DNA of 64,000 nt, from the NCBI RefSeq assembly GCF_902167145.1, contig NC_050097.1, positions 115,601,982 to 115,665,981 on the forward strand, in the 5' to 3' direction. The translations under genes were made by a program, and so were the position numbers. This DNA comes from Zea mays. Taxonomy: Eukaryota; Streptophyta; Magnoliopsida; Poales; Poaceae. Below the pieces are notes generated by a model, which was given only the letters and a program-made list of their open reading frames with translations, had not been told where the DNA came from and did no database searches. Shown here piece after piece: positions 21,396 to 31,945 of this stretch (its first letter is position 1; each line of letters begins with the position of its first letter).

Positions 21396-21554
21396 GGGTC
21401 GGCATCACAACAGAGCAAGATTATATTTGTTTGGTTCCTAAATTATATGAGTTAGATTATGGTAAAAGGATTACAGTGTAAAATATTACTTTGAAATCAC
21501 CAATAAGCTAAAAGAACATAGCATTAGATAAGTTGAAAGAACTAGCACTGAACA
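21396..21554. repeat. Likely small MITE interrupting the BAHD pseudogene
   Basis: AT-rich 150 bp between two BAHD pieces. Its ends, TTTGTTTGGTTCCTAAA near 21425 and CACTGAACAGGTCCT near 21546, are weakly inverted and resemble 'GACCTGTTTGGTTC'-type MITE ends. No target duplication confirmed. Confidence 0.35.
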
Positions 21555-21815
21555 GGTCCTAAACCGGGATAGCACACGACGAGTTCCATCTCCTGTAGCG
21601 TCGTCGTGGTTGCCTCCTCGAGAGCACAACTGGTTGTCGCGCCTACGAAAGTAACGCCCTCATGGGCGCACATGATGTCGCCGGCACCGTCGAGGCGGCC
21701 AGAGGAACGATGGTGTAGCCACCGACGGCGGGCGGCGGCGTTGGCGTTCGTCCCAACTCCGACGGCCGGATGGCCACCGGTGAGGCCTTGGTGATCACTA
21801 CGTTACCAGCAATCC
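21555..21815 (-). pseudogene. BAHD acyltransferase fragment, N-terminal piece
   Basis: Minus strand reads VVITKASPVAIRPSELGRT near 21800, typical of the N-terminus of BAHD proteins (VVTKSSPVLVRPSEP-like). It then jumps to CAHEGVTFVGATTSCALEEA and ELVVCYPG, the segment normally about 70-90 residues later. So there is an internal deletion of several tens of codons plus a frame change. No in-frame start codon is visible. First of the five collinear pieces; the others are at 21200-21395, 13881-13936, 12498-12665 and 12165-12346. Confidence 0.65.
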
Positions 21816-22120
21816 ACTCATTCTATGTTGACACTCCGACCGTGTGTATGATGTATCTTCTGTTGTGAACCAATTTATAGCCTCGTGCATGCCTAGATCT
21901 GATCTGATCCGACCTGCTAGAATAATGGGCGAACCGACACAGCTATAAGGTGCATTTTCTATGTTTACGCTTATGCATAATGCCATTTTTTTATAATGGA
22001 AACAAGAGTTCCCGCTTTAGCATAAAGATGCGTACAACCATTACATGATAATTATTGCACGTACTAGTGAACAGTTGCTTGAATAATGAAACAAACTAAA
22101 AGAAACAAAATGACATGACT
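21816..22120. other. Flank of the BAHD pseudogene, no gene seen
   Basis: AT-rich sequence upstream of the BAHD N-terminal piece and left of the large CACTA element. It may hold the old BAHD promoter; no TATA box can be assigned with confidence. Confidence 0.4.
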
Positions 22121-22139
22121 ATCTAGTAGAAAAGAGCTC

Positions 22140-22465
22140 TAAGGTGGCGGCACGCAGAAATTTATACTGGCGGTTTCAGTTACAACACGCGAGTGAAAAA
22201 AATAGGTGGGCCCGCCTTAACGAACTGCCAGTGTAAATATATATACACTGGCGGCTCACTTAACCGAACCGTCAGTGGAAAGGATGTATTTCCGCTGGCG
22301 GCTGTATTAAGTACACCGCCAGTGGAAATATAATATATATTGGCGGTTCTCTTAACTGAACCGTCAGTGGAAAGGATGTATTTCCACTGGCGGCTATATT
22401 AAGTACCCCGCCAGTGAAAATACATATACACTGGCGGTTCATTTAACTGAATCGTCAGTGAAAAG
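22140..22465. repeat. Hairpin-module cluster 1 (left end)
   Basis: About a dozen half-sites of ACTGGCGGTTC alternate with GAACCGTCAGTGG / ACCGCCAGTGG, so each pair forms an imperfect palindrome of roughly 30-60 bases. Subterminal array of the composite CACTA. Confidence 0.8.
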
Positions 22466-22472
22466 TCGCTTA

Positions 22473-22669
22473 GGGGGTGTTTGAATGCACTAGAGCTAAT
22501 AGTTAGTGGCTAAAATTAGTTGGAGACATCCCAACACGTTAGCTAATAGTTCAACTATTAGCTATTTTTAGTAAATTAGTTAATAGTTAGCTAACTATTT
22601 GTTTGCTAGCTAACTCCAATAGCATTTTTAGCTAACTAACTATTAGATCTAGTGCATTCAAATACCCCC
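22473..22669. repeat. Tourist-like MITE, 197 bp, with TTA target duplication
   Basis: Ends GGGGGTGTTTGAATGCACTAG (22473, shown to 20 or so bases) and the inverted counterpart ending AAATACCCCC (22669). TTA flanks both sides (22470-22472 and 22670-22672). The 3 bp TTA duplication and the GGG...CCC ends are those of PIF/Harbinger-derived Tourist MITEs. The interior repeats AGCTAATAGTTAG motifs and would fold almost end to end. No coding capacity. Confidence 0.92.
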
Positions 22670-22802
22670 TTAACCTACGACACTACGGGAGATTGTAGAT
22701 TCTGATTGAAAAATGGAAATAGATAAATACACTGAGCCAACTAGTGAATTACATTAACAAAATGAGACTTCTTTACAACTTAACTATCACTACATTCTGA
22801 AT

Positions 22803-24061
22803 AAATAACCTACGACACTAAGACTGTAGCTATTACATCTCGAAATGCACTCATGTCTAACTCATCAGATGTGCTACTGCTCTCTCATCTAAGTGTACAT
22901 CATTAACAAGGTTAGTAGGTACAAATTGGTCAAAATCTTGATCGTGTATAGCACTGTCTCGAATGAAGTTATGCAGTGCCATGTAAACAATAATAATCTT
23001 CGATTGTTTCCTAAGCGAAAATGAAGGTAGATTTAGCAGGATTCTCCACTTCATTTTGATGACCCCAAACAATCACTCTATAACATTACAGAGGGAAGAG
23101 TGTGCAAAGTTGAACACTTCTTTGCTACCTACTGGTCGCCTCGCATTTTGCCATTCAGAAATATAGTACTTATGACCCTTATACGGTGTAAGGTGTCCCT
23201 TCCTGTTGGGATAACCAGAATCTACAAGGTAGTATTTACCTGCACCAAAACAAATTTGAACTTCAATACATGTGATACACATTAATGACGTATGGTACAA
23301 AACTAAAATATAGTTTTACCTTCAGGTGGATGCGGGAACCTATCCCCATAAGTGATCAAAGTATCCTGTAATACTCTAGTATCATGCACTGACCCATGCC
23401 AACATATGATGACAAATATGAACCTCATATCGAAGTCACAAACGGCCATGACATTTTGCGATGCATAACCGTGTCGACCAATATACTTCGGTTGCTCAGA
23501 GGCCGAGACAGAAGCGGGAAAGTGGCTTCCATCTATTGCACCTATGCAATCCTTGAAGTGTGGCTAAAATCTACTCTCTCGTAGCCTAGGATGAATCTCA
23601 TTGAAATGTGTGTCCTTAGGCTTGATGACGTCCGAAGACATCATATAAATTGTGTTAAGGACTTCACTAAATTTGTGGCTAATTATTTCCAACGAGTGAC
23701 CAAACTTGTTCCTAATATGTCTAAAAGATTGTGGACCCCCGCATGCCCACAAGAAAATTGCAACTGCTTCCTTTGTACTTACTCCACGACTTGGTTGCAG
23801 ACCATAATTATGCACCAACGTATCATGCAAACGACGAAACACAGTGCGGCGCATGCGAAACATGTCATAGCAGTCATCACTATTCTCCAATGTATGCTCA
23901 ACCCATTGGATACCTGTTTCGACCATGCTTCCTCTGGGTACCCTACTTGACGAGCTACCCCAAATATCCAAAGTCAATGCTGTCACTAATAATTCCTCAT
24001 GATCCTTCTCATCATCACTATGGTCGGTATCAGGCTGAAACATCTGCACAGATACAAACAA
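22803..24061 (-). pseudogene. PIF/Harbinger DDE transposase (HARBI1-like)
   Basis: Starts at MFVSVQMFQPD (24061). The N-terminal helix-turn-helix region reads FRMRRTVFRRLHDTL and GVSTKEAVAIFLWACG. After a stop at 23564 the catalytic domain (DDE_Tnp_4) follows: CIGAIDGSHFP (first D, about 23535), WHGSVHDTRVLQDT (second region), a GT-AG intron 23240-23319, then YYLVDSGYPNRKGHL (D) and NVIE*LFGVIKMKWRILL, where the catalytic Glu is followed at once by a stop that replaces Arg. Tail MALHNFIRD. The full DDE triad is present but the frame is broken. The Myb-like partner lies upstream on the same strand (24475-25287). Confidence 0.88.
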
Positions 24062-24474
24062 TAACCAGTTTTATGCAATCAGCAATTCAACATACAACAA
24101 ACTGACGGTTGTACATTTATCATAAGTCCAGCATAGTTCTCACACGTATACAACATTTATTATTGCAAATACTACTTGAACTCGAATATTTGAAATACTT
24201 CTCCGACTGAAAAAAAATACTCATAGGACTCAATGTTTGTAACTGCACTGGACAACATAAAAAACGACAGATTGTTTGTAAAAACAATGGATGATGGAAA
24301 AAACACTCGTAAGCCTGACAGTTTGAAGCATAACAGGCCTACCAACACCTAATTTGACTTCTCATTCTTCTCGTATGCACGGCGCAGCCAAGCGTTCCTT
24401 CCTTCTTTGGTCTTGAGGGTAGCAAATACATCTCTATAACATTTCTCCATTAAAAGATGAGTCGCAAAGAAATG

Positions 24475-25287
24475 TTAGTCGCTTCCTTCCTCTGCACCAT
24501 CTTTGATCACTTGTTCCAATTGGGTAGCAACCTCTTTATGCATGGGGTCGTTGTCAGATGAGGTTATGGACTTGTAAGAGCCCAAGGTCCTAAACTCGAA
24601 AGCATCAACAATCTGTTTCATGTATTCATCCCTCATATCCTTTTTCTTCTTAGGTTTAGGAGAGTCATGCAAAACCTTATGCTTTCCCTTAACTGTAGAG
24701 CTGGGGTTAGGTGTGCTGTTTTCACCGGCACCAAAAATGTCTTCTTCGTGACCATCATATGATGAATTAGCATCCTCAACTCCAGGAACAAGGGTTGTCT
24801 CATTGGTGCACACAATGGGTCCAAACATTATCTTAAGGTCGTCCTCATTCTAAAGCGGGGCAGTTTTGAACATAATACACACTGGCATTACCTGCAGTAA
24901 AATGGAATTTCCTACTTTCAGATGCCGACCAGTATTCCTAAACTAGAAAATAAAAAGGCTACTTACTTCATTTTGCTTAGCCCACCACTCATGTGGTGCA
25001 CTGATTGATCTAGTATGAGGGTCTCGACCAAGACCTGTTGCCCTTTGATTAAGTGTTTTCCATTGCGTGTACATTCTCTTTAAAGAGTCCCACCTATTCT
25101 TCATTTGATCCCTGGTGTACGTGCGGCCAGTGCGTTCCTTAAACTTCCTAATGAGGTTAGCATACCCTTTTGCATTTAGAAAGTGTTGCGGCCTATTGCC
25201 TGCATTGACCTCTTCTACACAAATTTATGTGTAAATCTTTGTTGCTCTTGTGTCCCACTTTGCAATCACTTTGCCAGACTTCCCCAT
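24475..25287 (-). pseudogene. Myb/SANT-like DNA-binding protein (Harbinger partner protein)
   Basis: From ATG at 25287 it reads MGKSGKVIAKWDTRATKIYT, a stop, then [35 protein letters not shown] and [19 protein letters not shown]. This is the Myb/SANT-like domain family (PF12776) of three helices with spaced Trp. An intron follows, then an acidic and Lys-rich C-terminal exon with KPKKKKDMRDEYMKQIVDAF (24828-24475). PIF/Harbinger elements need such a Myb-like protein to bind DNA and import the transposase into the nucleus. Same strand and just upstream of the DDE gene, as expected for a Harbinger pair. Confidence 0.82.
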
Positions 25288-25559
25288 CTAATGCAAAACA
25301 AGTATAAAGTTAAAGAACTAGGAAGTGTACTCGAAAAAAGAAGCAAAATAACACGCTGAAGGTACCATAATACCATAAGGTACTTGCAGAACTGCTAAGG
25401 TTCAGGTTCGACTTATTACATACACAAACATACTTTAGATGAATCCAACCGATCATGGACACAAAACACTTGGAACAGATGACACCTGCACACTAAGCAA
25501 AAGTCTGTTCCTATTTACGTAGGACTAAACCCTTACTGGCAGGCTAACCATGTACTAAC

Positions 25560-25979
25560 TTAAACCTCATTATCACTAAAGGAAGGCATCTGATCTGATT
25601 CGTATTCAACACCCCAAAAGTTTTCAAAGTGCTCGGCAAAATCCCAGTCTTCACCGAGGTCGTCTTCAGCAGGGATTGGTGAGGACAAGTCTGAGGGTTC
25701 GTAGTCGGCGTCAACATGGTTGGTAACATTGTTGACCTTGTCCAATTGCTCTTGCAACACAAGAGAGTCCTGCTCCATCATGCAAGCAATGTCCTCCAAT
25801 GCTACATGGAGTTTGGTAGCCTCAAATGAGGTCAACCCTCCTCCAGGACGGATTGTTTCCCTCGCTACAGAAAATATCTTGTCCACAATCTCTTGCATCC
25901 TTCCAATTTCCTTGTCGGCTATGGAGTCTGTTGAATCCATCTGATGTGGATTTAGGTCGTTAGTTTCACATGGGGACAA
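25560..25979 (-). CDS. Hypothetical acidic protein, 139 residues
   Basis: Open frame from MSPCETNDLNPHQ (25979) to 25560. It is acidic, with a helical middle (EIGRMQEIVDKIFSVARETI and LEDIACMMEQDSLVLQEQLD) and an Asp/Glu-rich C-terminus (EDDLGEDWDFAEHFENFWG). I do not recognise the family. It lies on the same strand just upstream of the Myb-like gene and may be a third gene or a first exon of the same Harbinger set. Uninterrupted, unlike its neighbours, but short enough that this is weak evidence of function. Confidence 0.4.
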   Translation of the reverse strand: MSPCETNDLNPHQMDSTDSIADKEIGRMQEIVDKIFSVARETIRPGGGLTSFEATKLHVALEDIACMMEQDSLVLQEQLDKVNNVTNHVDADYEPSDLSSPIPAEDDLGEDWDFAEHFENFWGVEYESDQMPSFSDNEV

Positions 25980-26689
25980 TGTATTAACAACCAGGTATTA
26001 ATTCCGTCGCCTGGTAACAAACTGAACTTGGTTTGAAGTGGCAAATGAACCGTAAACCGTGATCCTAATAAGCAGTAAAAGAACCCTAAAACCCTAAACA
26101 GTTTAACCACCCTGTAACCGGCTTTGCGTACAAACTTGAAATAACTAACAAGTTCAGATTTACATCACCTTTCTTGCAGTGGATCTTTGGATCGAAGACG
26201 AAACTGGATTTCTCTCGGATATCTGAAAGGCACATTTCAAATAAAAATTGTTAGTACAAACCCTAAACTCAATCTGATTCAAAGTCAATAGAGGGCTGGA
26301 TGAACCCTAAACCCTAAACGCAAATCAGTAGGGGATGTATGGAACCTTAACGCCACAACGACGACGGCGGAGGAGACTTTTGGGGGAGACCCTAAAACCC
26401 TAATAGGATGAACAACACTAGAGATTCAAACAAGAGCGAGGTCGAACGGAATAGAAATCAGACAAACAAGACGACGACTCAGTTGGAGGAGTACAAGGGG
26501 AGTACAGGGGGGAACAGTCTTACCGTGGCGATGGGCGGACGATGGTGGAGCTGGAGCGTCTGAAGTGACGGCGGAGACACCGGAACAGTGAGTTAGGGTT
26601 GGGGACGAAGGAGGGCCGTGTCGAATGCGAGAAGTCACCTGAAAGCGGACTTCAGTGGGCTATGGTAACTCAGCTGCAGACGAAAGCGC

Positions 26690-26880
26690 TTCCACCAGAT
26701 GATTTTCACAGGCGGTTCCAAAAGCCAGCCACCCATAGAAATGATTTACACAAGCGGTTCCTAAAGCCAGCCGCCAGTGTTAATTCACCGTTTTCATAGC
26801 CGGTTCCTAAAGCCAGCGTCCAGTGAAATTCAGATTTTTCACTGGCGGTTCCTTAAGCCAGCTGCCATTGTTAACAAGAA
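26690..26880. repeat. Hairpin-module cluster 2 (internal)
   Basis: Four modules such as GGCGGTTCCAAAAGCCAGCC and GGCGGTTCCTTAAGCCAGCT, each an imperfect palindrome with a 5-8 base loop. Same core as the terminal arrays of the composite CACTA but internal, between the Harbinger block and the acidic ORF. Confidence 0.75.
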
Positions 26881-26932
26881 CTGCTTTATTCATTAGAAAG
26901 GATTGTTTTCATCCTAGTACAAACTACTTTTC

Positions 26933-27430
26933 CTACCTGAATAAGCTACCATGTTGCAGCCAACGACGCTTGCTGGGAGGCATCTCATCGCATTGGCTTG
27001 CCCCGCCATCATCATCGCCGTCATCGTCGCCACTGTCGTCGCTGTCCTCGTCACTACTGCCATAGTCACTGCTGCCATCGTTGGTCTCGTCATCTTTGTC
27101 ATCGGAGGAGACGATGCCCATCCAATGTCCAGACATCGGGTCGTCATCGTTGTCCAAGGACTCCACATCTGACGATTCTCCGTCGTACGTCTAAGACCAC
27201 ACAGTGCTGGTGTCAGAGTCCAGCTCCCCGTCAACGAGGAACTAGAGGTCGTCCCCATCGGTGAGGTCGCCATCGGATTCTGATGCAACCTCAAAGTCCC
27301 ATCCATCTGCATCTCAGTGCAAAGGTGCCTATTTCTCATATGCCGCTATAGGATCCCACTCTGGGGTTGGTTCACGGCTAGAGGAATGGGAGATAAAAGA
27401 AGCAGAGGAATCACTCGGTGATGTCGACAT
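26933..27430 (-). pseudogene. Acidic Ser/Asp-rich ORF associated with the CACTA element
   Basis: From ATG at 27430 the frame reads MSTSPSDSSASFISHSSSRE, then PTPEWDPIAAYEK, followed by four in-frame stops up to about 27180. It ends in an Asp/Ser-rich stretch (DEDSDDSGDDDGDDDGG, about 27000-27060) and MPPSKRRW. A PTPEWDP...AAYE motif near the start recalls grass hypothetical proteins found beside CACTA transposases, from memory only. Possibly a nuclear acidic accessory protein. Plus-strand Cys/His-rich frames over the same bases are shadows. Confidence 0.5.
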
Positions 27431-27639
27431 GGGTAAAGCTAGGCGCCACAGTTTTTTCTGAGTTGTGATGAATGGAAATGTGGCCGATGAGTTAAATATA
27501 TTAAAATCGAGAATTGGATCGACGTTTACTCGAACTTCGAGGAGCAAAGAGGCATCAAAAGTCGCTGATTCGTGTTCGGTGACATAATTGCCATTTCAAT
27601 TCTACAGGGACAATTGAAAAGACACAACTGTTCAACATG

Positions 27640-27775
27640 AAACGGTTTCCACAAGCGGCTGAGTTAAGGAGCCACTAGTGGAAAGAACATTTCCACTGGC
27701 GGTTCCGTAAGACAACCGTCAATGAGATTTTTTCACTGACGGATTCTTAAGCAAGCTGCCTGTGAACTTTGTATT
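27640..27775. repeat. Hairpin-module cluster 3 (internal)
   Basis: Three modules (for example ACTGGCGGTTCCGTAAG with ACAACCGTCAATG) upstream of the TNP2 gene; a further related module lies at 27990-28020 in the duplicated leader. Confidence 0.7.
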
Positions 27776-28192
27776 ATAAATGCCCCTTTCATTTCACCCC
27801 CGACAGGAGGCTAGCTCGCAGCCAACTTCCATTGGAGGCGATTTCGGAGGTCCAGATTATTTAAAATACAAGGGTCGAGGTTTTGATCTTCATTTTTTGG
27901 AGGAAGGTTGCTAAGAAAGGTTGGTTTTATGTTTCAACAAACAATCTCAATTTTTTGTTTTATAAAATTTTAAAATGACTTCACATCCAACTGATGGTTT
28001 CTTAAGCAACCTGCCTATGAACTTTGTATTATAAATACCCCTTTCATTTCTCCCCCAACTGGAAGCTAGCTCGCAGTCAACTTCCATTGGAGGCGATTTT
28101 GGAGGTCCAGATTACATAAAATACAAAGGTCGAGGTTTTGATCTTCATTTTTTGAAGGAAGGTTGCTAAGAAAGGTTTGTTTTATGTTTCTT
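27736..28192. repeat. Direct duplication of about 205 bp in the TNP2 leader
   Basis: 27736-27941 and 27988-28192 are near-identical over phrases such as GAACTTTGTATTATAAAT, CCTTTCATTTC, TCCATTGGAGGCGATTT and GGTCGAGGTTTTGATCTTCA. Each copy starts with a hairpin module and includes a TATTATAAAT promoter-like motif, so the presumed TNP2 promoter is doubled. 28193-28548 is AT-rich leader or intron ending in a splice acceptor (TTTTTTACAG) at 28542. Confidence 0.8.
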
Positions 28193-29408
28193 AGTCAATT
28201 TTTGTTCATATTATTTATCATTTTAGCCAAATTTTGGATCTAGGCTTTTATACCATGAGAGAGAGCAGTGTGTAGCCACGTTTCGTAAATAAGGTTACGT
28301 TTCACCATGTTTGGGATAGAAGGAGAGATAATGTTTAGTAAAATTACACGTTATTAATTGTTGGGTATTAATAAGATTTTTTTGTTTATTAGTTGCTAGG
28401 AATTTATTACGTACGTTCGGCTTATGTTAGAAATATATGTCAATTGGGTATTAAGTTTCGCTCCTTGGTTGTTAGGAAATGTTAGCTTTTTTCTCTTGCC
28501 AATTTACAAGTGTTCTTGTGTGTTTTCTATTATTTTTTACAGGTAGTGATGGAGAGGACATCGTGGATGTATAACTTATCAAGGCTAGATCTGTCATACA
28601 TATCCGAGGTCCATAGGTTTATTGATGTCGCTACGGAACATGCTTGGAGAACAAAGACAAAGCACATATATTGTCCATGCATGGACTGCAAACATGTTGT
28701 TGTATTTGATAACACAAACCAAATCATATCTCATCTGGTATGCTGAGGATTTGTGAAGGATTACACAGTTTGGACAAAGCATGGAGAGGGTAGTGCGCCT
28801 TATACGACTAAAGCCGCTGAGGACGAAAGAGTTCAGTTTGTTCACGGGACACACCAACATCTACCACAGAGCGAACATGCAATGCCAAATGTTACTGATC
28901 CTGGTTACTGTGGAGGAAGTGAACATGATAGAACTCATGTTCTGCCGAATGTTATGGATGAGGAAGCCGCATGGTTGTTAGAGGCAATGTTGCGTCATCA
29001 TACAGATCCATCGATGTTCTTCAAGAAAGGTATGGAGTCCCTGAAGAAGGTAGCAGAAGAACCTTTGTATGATGAATCTAAGGGTTGTACCAAAGAGTTC
29101 ACGATGCTCCGGTCTGTGTTAAAGCTGTTGATGTTAAAAGCTAAATATGGTCTGTCTGATGCTGGCTTTGATGCATTCTTGAATATCATTGCAGACATGC
29201 TTCCAAACGAGAACAAAGTGCATGCTAACACGTACTATGCAAAGAAACTAATCAGTCCGCTCGCTATGGATGTGGAGAAGATCAACGCGTGTAGAAATCA
29301 TTGTATCCTTTATCGAGGCGATGATTATAAAGACTTGAAGAGCTCCCCAAAGTGCAATGCAAGTAGGTACAAGACGAATAAAGACTATCGAGAGGATGAG
29401 TGTGTTGT

Positions 29409-31945
29409 TGTAACGCCCTAAAAATTAAACCATATTTATAATGCAAATATGGTGTGTACTATGGATGATCGAAGGCCGTAGATGTATAGATCTCATCAAG
29501 ATGATTCTGATCAATCACTAGTTTGCCTTGTTTGGAGTTCGGATGAGTCTTTTCGAGTGCCGGTTGATCCGAGCCATTGGATATTAGGATTGTGGAAGAT
29601 TTCTTCTATTTATACCTCCCTAACCCTTTAATCCACGTCCTCCCACCCCTAGCACCCATCACCCTTTTGTGCCTTGCCCCAAGAGAAGAGAGGAAGAAAA
29701 AGGGAAAGAAGAGAGGGGAGATGAGGGCATACCGTCGCCCATCATCGTCATTCCTCTCCAAGAATTGGCTGGATTTCCTTTCCTCTCTCTCTTTTCTCCA
29801 CTTGATGAATGCTTTCCCTTGTTTTGGATGAGTTTTACGCCCTAAAATTAGCCTTTTTTTGTTGGATTAGATGGGGGATTAGATTTTGATCTCGAAATTA
29901 GTTTCTGCAGAATGGCAGATTCAACAGTTTCTATTCATACCAGTTTTCCGTGGTCTTAGTGGCCTCAAAAAAATAAAAAGTGTATCTATGAGTCATAGAT
30001 AATTTGTAGATCTTTCCGTTTCCGCGAAGAACACCTCAATCGGACATCAGATCAGAATGTTATTGCAGTTTGATTATAGCAGTTTTTCAGTCTCATAATT
30101 CTGTGCAGGATCTGTTCTCTTAAAATTTAGGCAATTTTATCAACAGAATTAAACTTTAGGATTGTAAAAGAAGTTATAGACACTTTTATAAGCTTTCCAG
30201 ATTGTTAAAGAGCGCATTCATATGAATTATGAAATTCCAGTTATGTTCGTTTTACTGTGGCTGTTCCTGTTTGCCTGACAAAAATGAGTGGGTCTGTTCA
30301 CTGGTGGATTTCTTATAGTAAATAGCCGAATTGGCTGCTCCAACTATGGAGATATTTGTAGAGAGATAAAAGTTCTTACTGCCAGAAGAATTTCGTAAAT
30401 TTTGGTTGAGTAGGTTGGGAGATATTGAATTTTGAAGTTAACTATGTTGTTGTTTGAAACAGATTCAGACATTTATCTTATCAGATGTTTTAGAACATAT
30501 AGATGGTAGAATTTAATTATCCATTGAATACCGAAGTTGTAGAGTATTTTGTGTAGATACTGCTAGAGTATTTGTTTGATATCACCACTTTTATAATTTT
30601 AAAGATACAAAATTAACAAACAGTGCTGCTGCTGTTTGGCATGTGGTTCAGGGTGAGAGTCTTTCCACTGGGTCTTGGTTTCAAGTGTAGGAGCGATTTG
30701 TTGATTGTTGGCAAATGTTTGTGAAATATTTGTACTAAGTTTTATGCCCGCTAGCAGGTGGCTACACTCCAGATCATGCCTAGTACATTTTTCTTCTTCG
30801 ATGAAGGCAAGTGAATGTAGCGGTGGTTGCTACCATTTGACTTGTTTTTTATCGCCTACACTCTAATATTCAGAATTATAGAATTCTTTCATAATTGAAC
30901 TCTATGGTGATGCTTTACTTGCTTGTATTGTACCTATGCTCAATCATATATTGGTGATGATTATGGTTCGAATATGACACATGAGATTAATTTACACCCC
31001 TGAAGGCAGATAAAGTATTATTTGAGGTTTGTATTGTATCTGAAGGCAGATGAAGTATTATTTGAGGTTTGTTTTGTATCTGAAGGAAGTGAAGTATATT
31101 GATAAATGCAGCATGACATATGCATTACATGATTCATTTGCATCTGAAGCTTGGTCGTGACCTATGGTCCGACCGTACCGTTACAACTTAGCATCGTACG
31201 TTGCCCGAGTAGGGGTACGATGCGGCTTCATACCCTTAGAGGTATGAAGGCAGAGGACATATGCATTGCATTCATATGCATTCATTGAAGTGATATTAGC
31301 AGATGATGCGGTTTTATACTCTTAGAGGTACGAGGGCAGTGGACCTACACATTGCATTCCTATGCATACATTTTGAGTGATATCTGCAGGTATTGTTGAC
31401 GCAGGGAAGGGTTATACAACCTATTGTGGTTGTTCAAGGAAATAAAATGGTATTGGTTATATTGGGACTATTGATTTCTATATCTACAAGTATTTCCGAT
31501 CTCAATTGTGATTCCTTTAAAATGTTGTTTAATTCAATTTGTGGTTTAAATATCTCGTCAAAACAATTTGCTTGTTGAGATGTATCATATCACTCTTGCA
31601 TTACTCAATGCAGGTACTTCATTCATGTTGGGAATGAGGGAAGTAGCAGCACGTCCACCTTCACTATTATAATAACGCTGCCTAGTTGCAGCTATGATTT
31701 AATTAGAAACTCGATGTCAAATGATGTTTGTTTGTTTCTAGTCATGTGCACTCGTTAATTTAGTTCATGTCGTTATGTTTAACTCTCCTTTGCTAGCAGA
31801 TTAATAATGCTTAGTATGTTTTTTTGTCATGATATATGTTTATACACTGTTGCCCCTCATTTATGCAATCTTTCAAAGGAGATGCTGCCAAAATTTTATA
31901 TATGGATGTCAGATGTGTAGTTCAGTAGCATTCCGAGGTGTTACA
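29409..31945 (+). repeat. 5' LTR, 2537 bp
   Basis: TGTAACGCCC start and GGTGTTACA end. Close to the 3' LTR throughout, with scattered single-base changes. It keeps a 13-base phrase near 30660 (TTTCCACTGGGTC) that the other LTR lacks. The repeated phrase CTGAAGGCAGATGAAGTATT near 31015-31060 is a short internal tandem. Confidence 0.93.

Noticed and set aside
26951..27264. Plus-strand Cys/His-rich and Val/Ile-rich frames
   Set aside because: Shadows of the acidic Asp/Ser repeat on the minus strand; the His-rich pattern follows from Asp codons read backwards.
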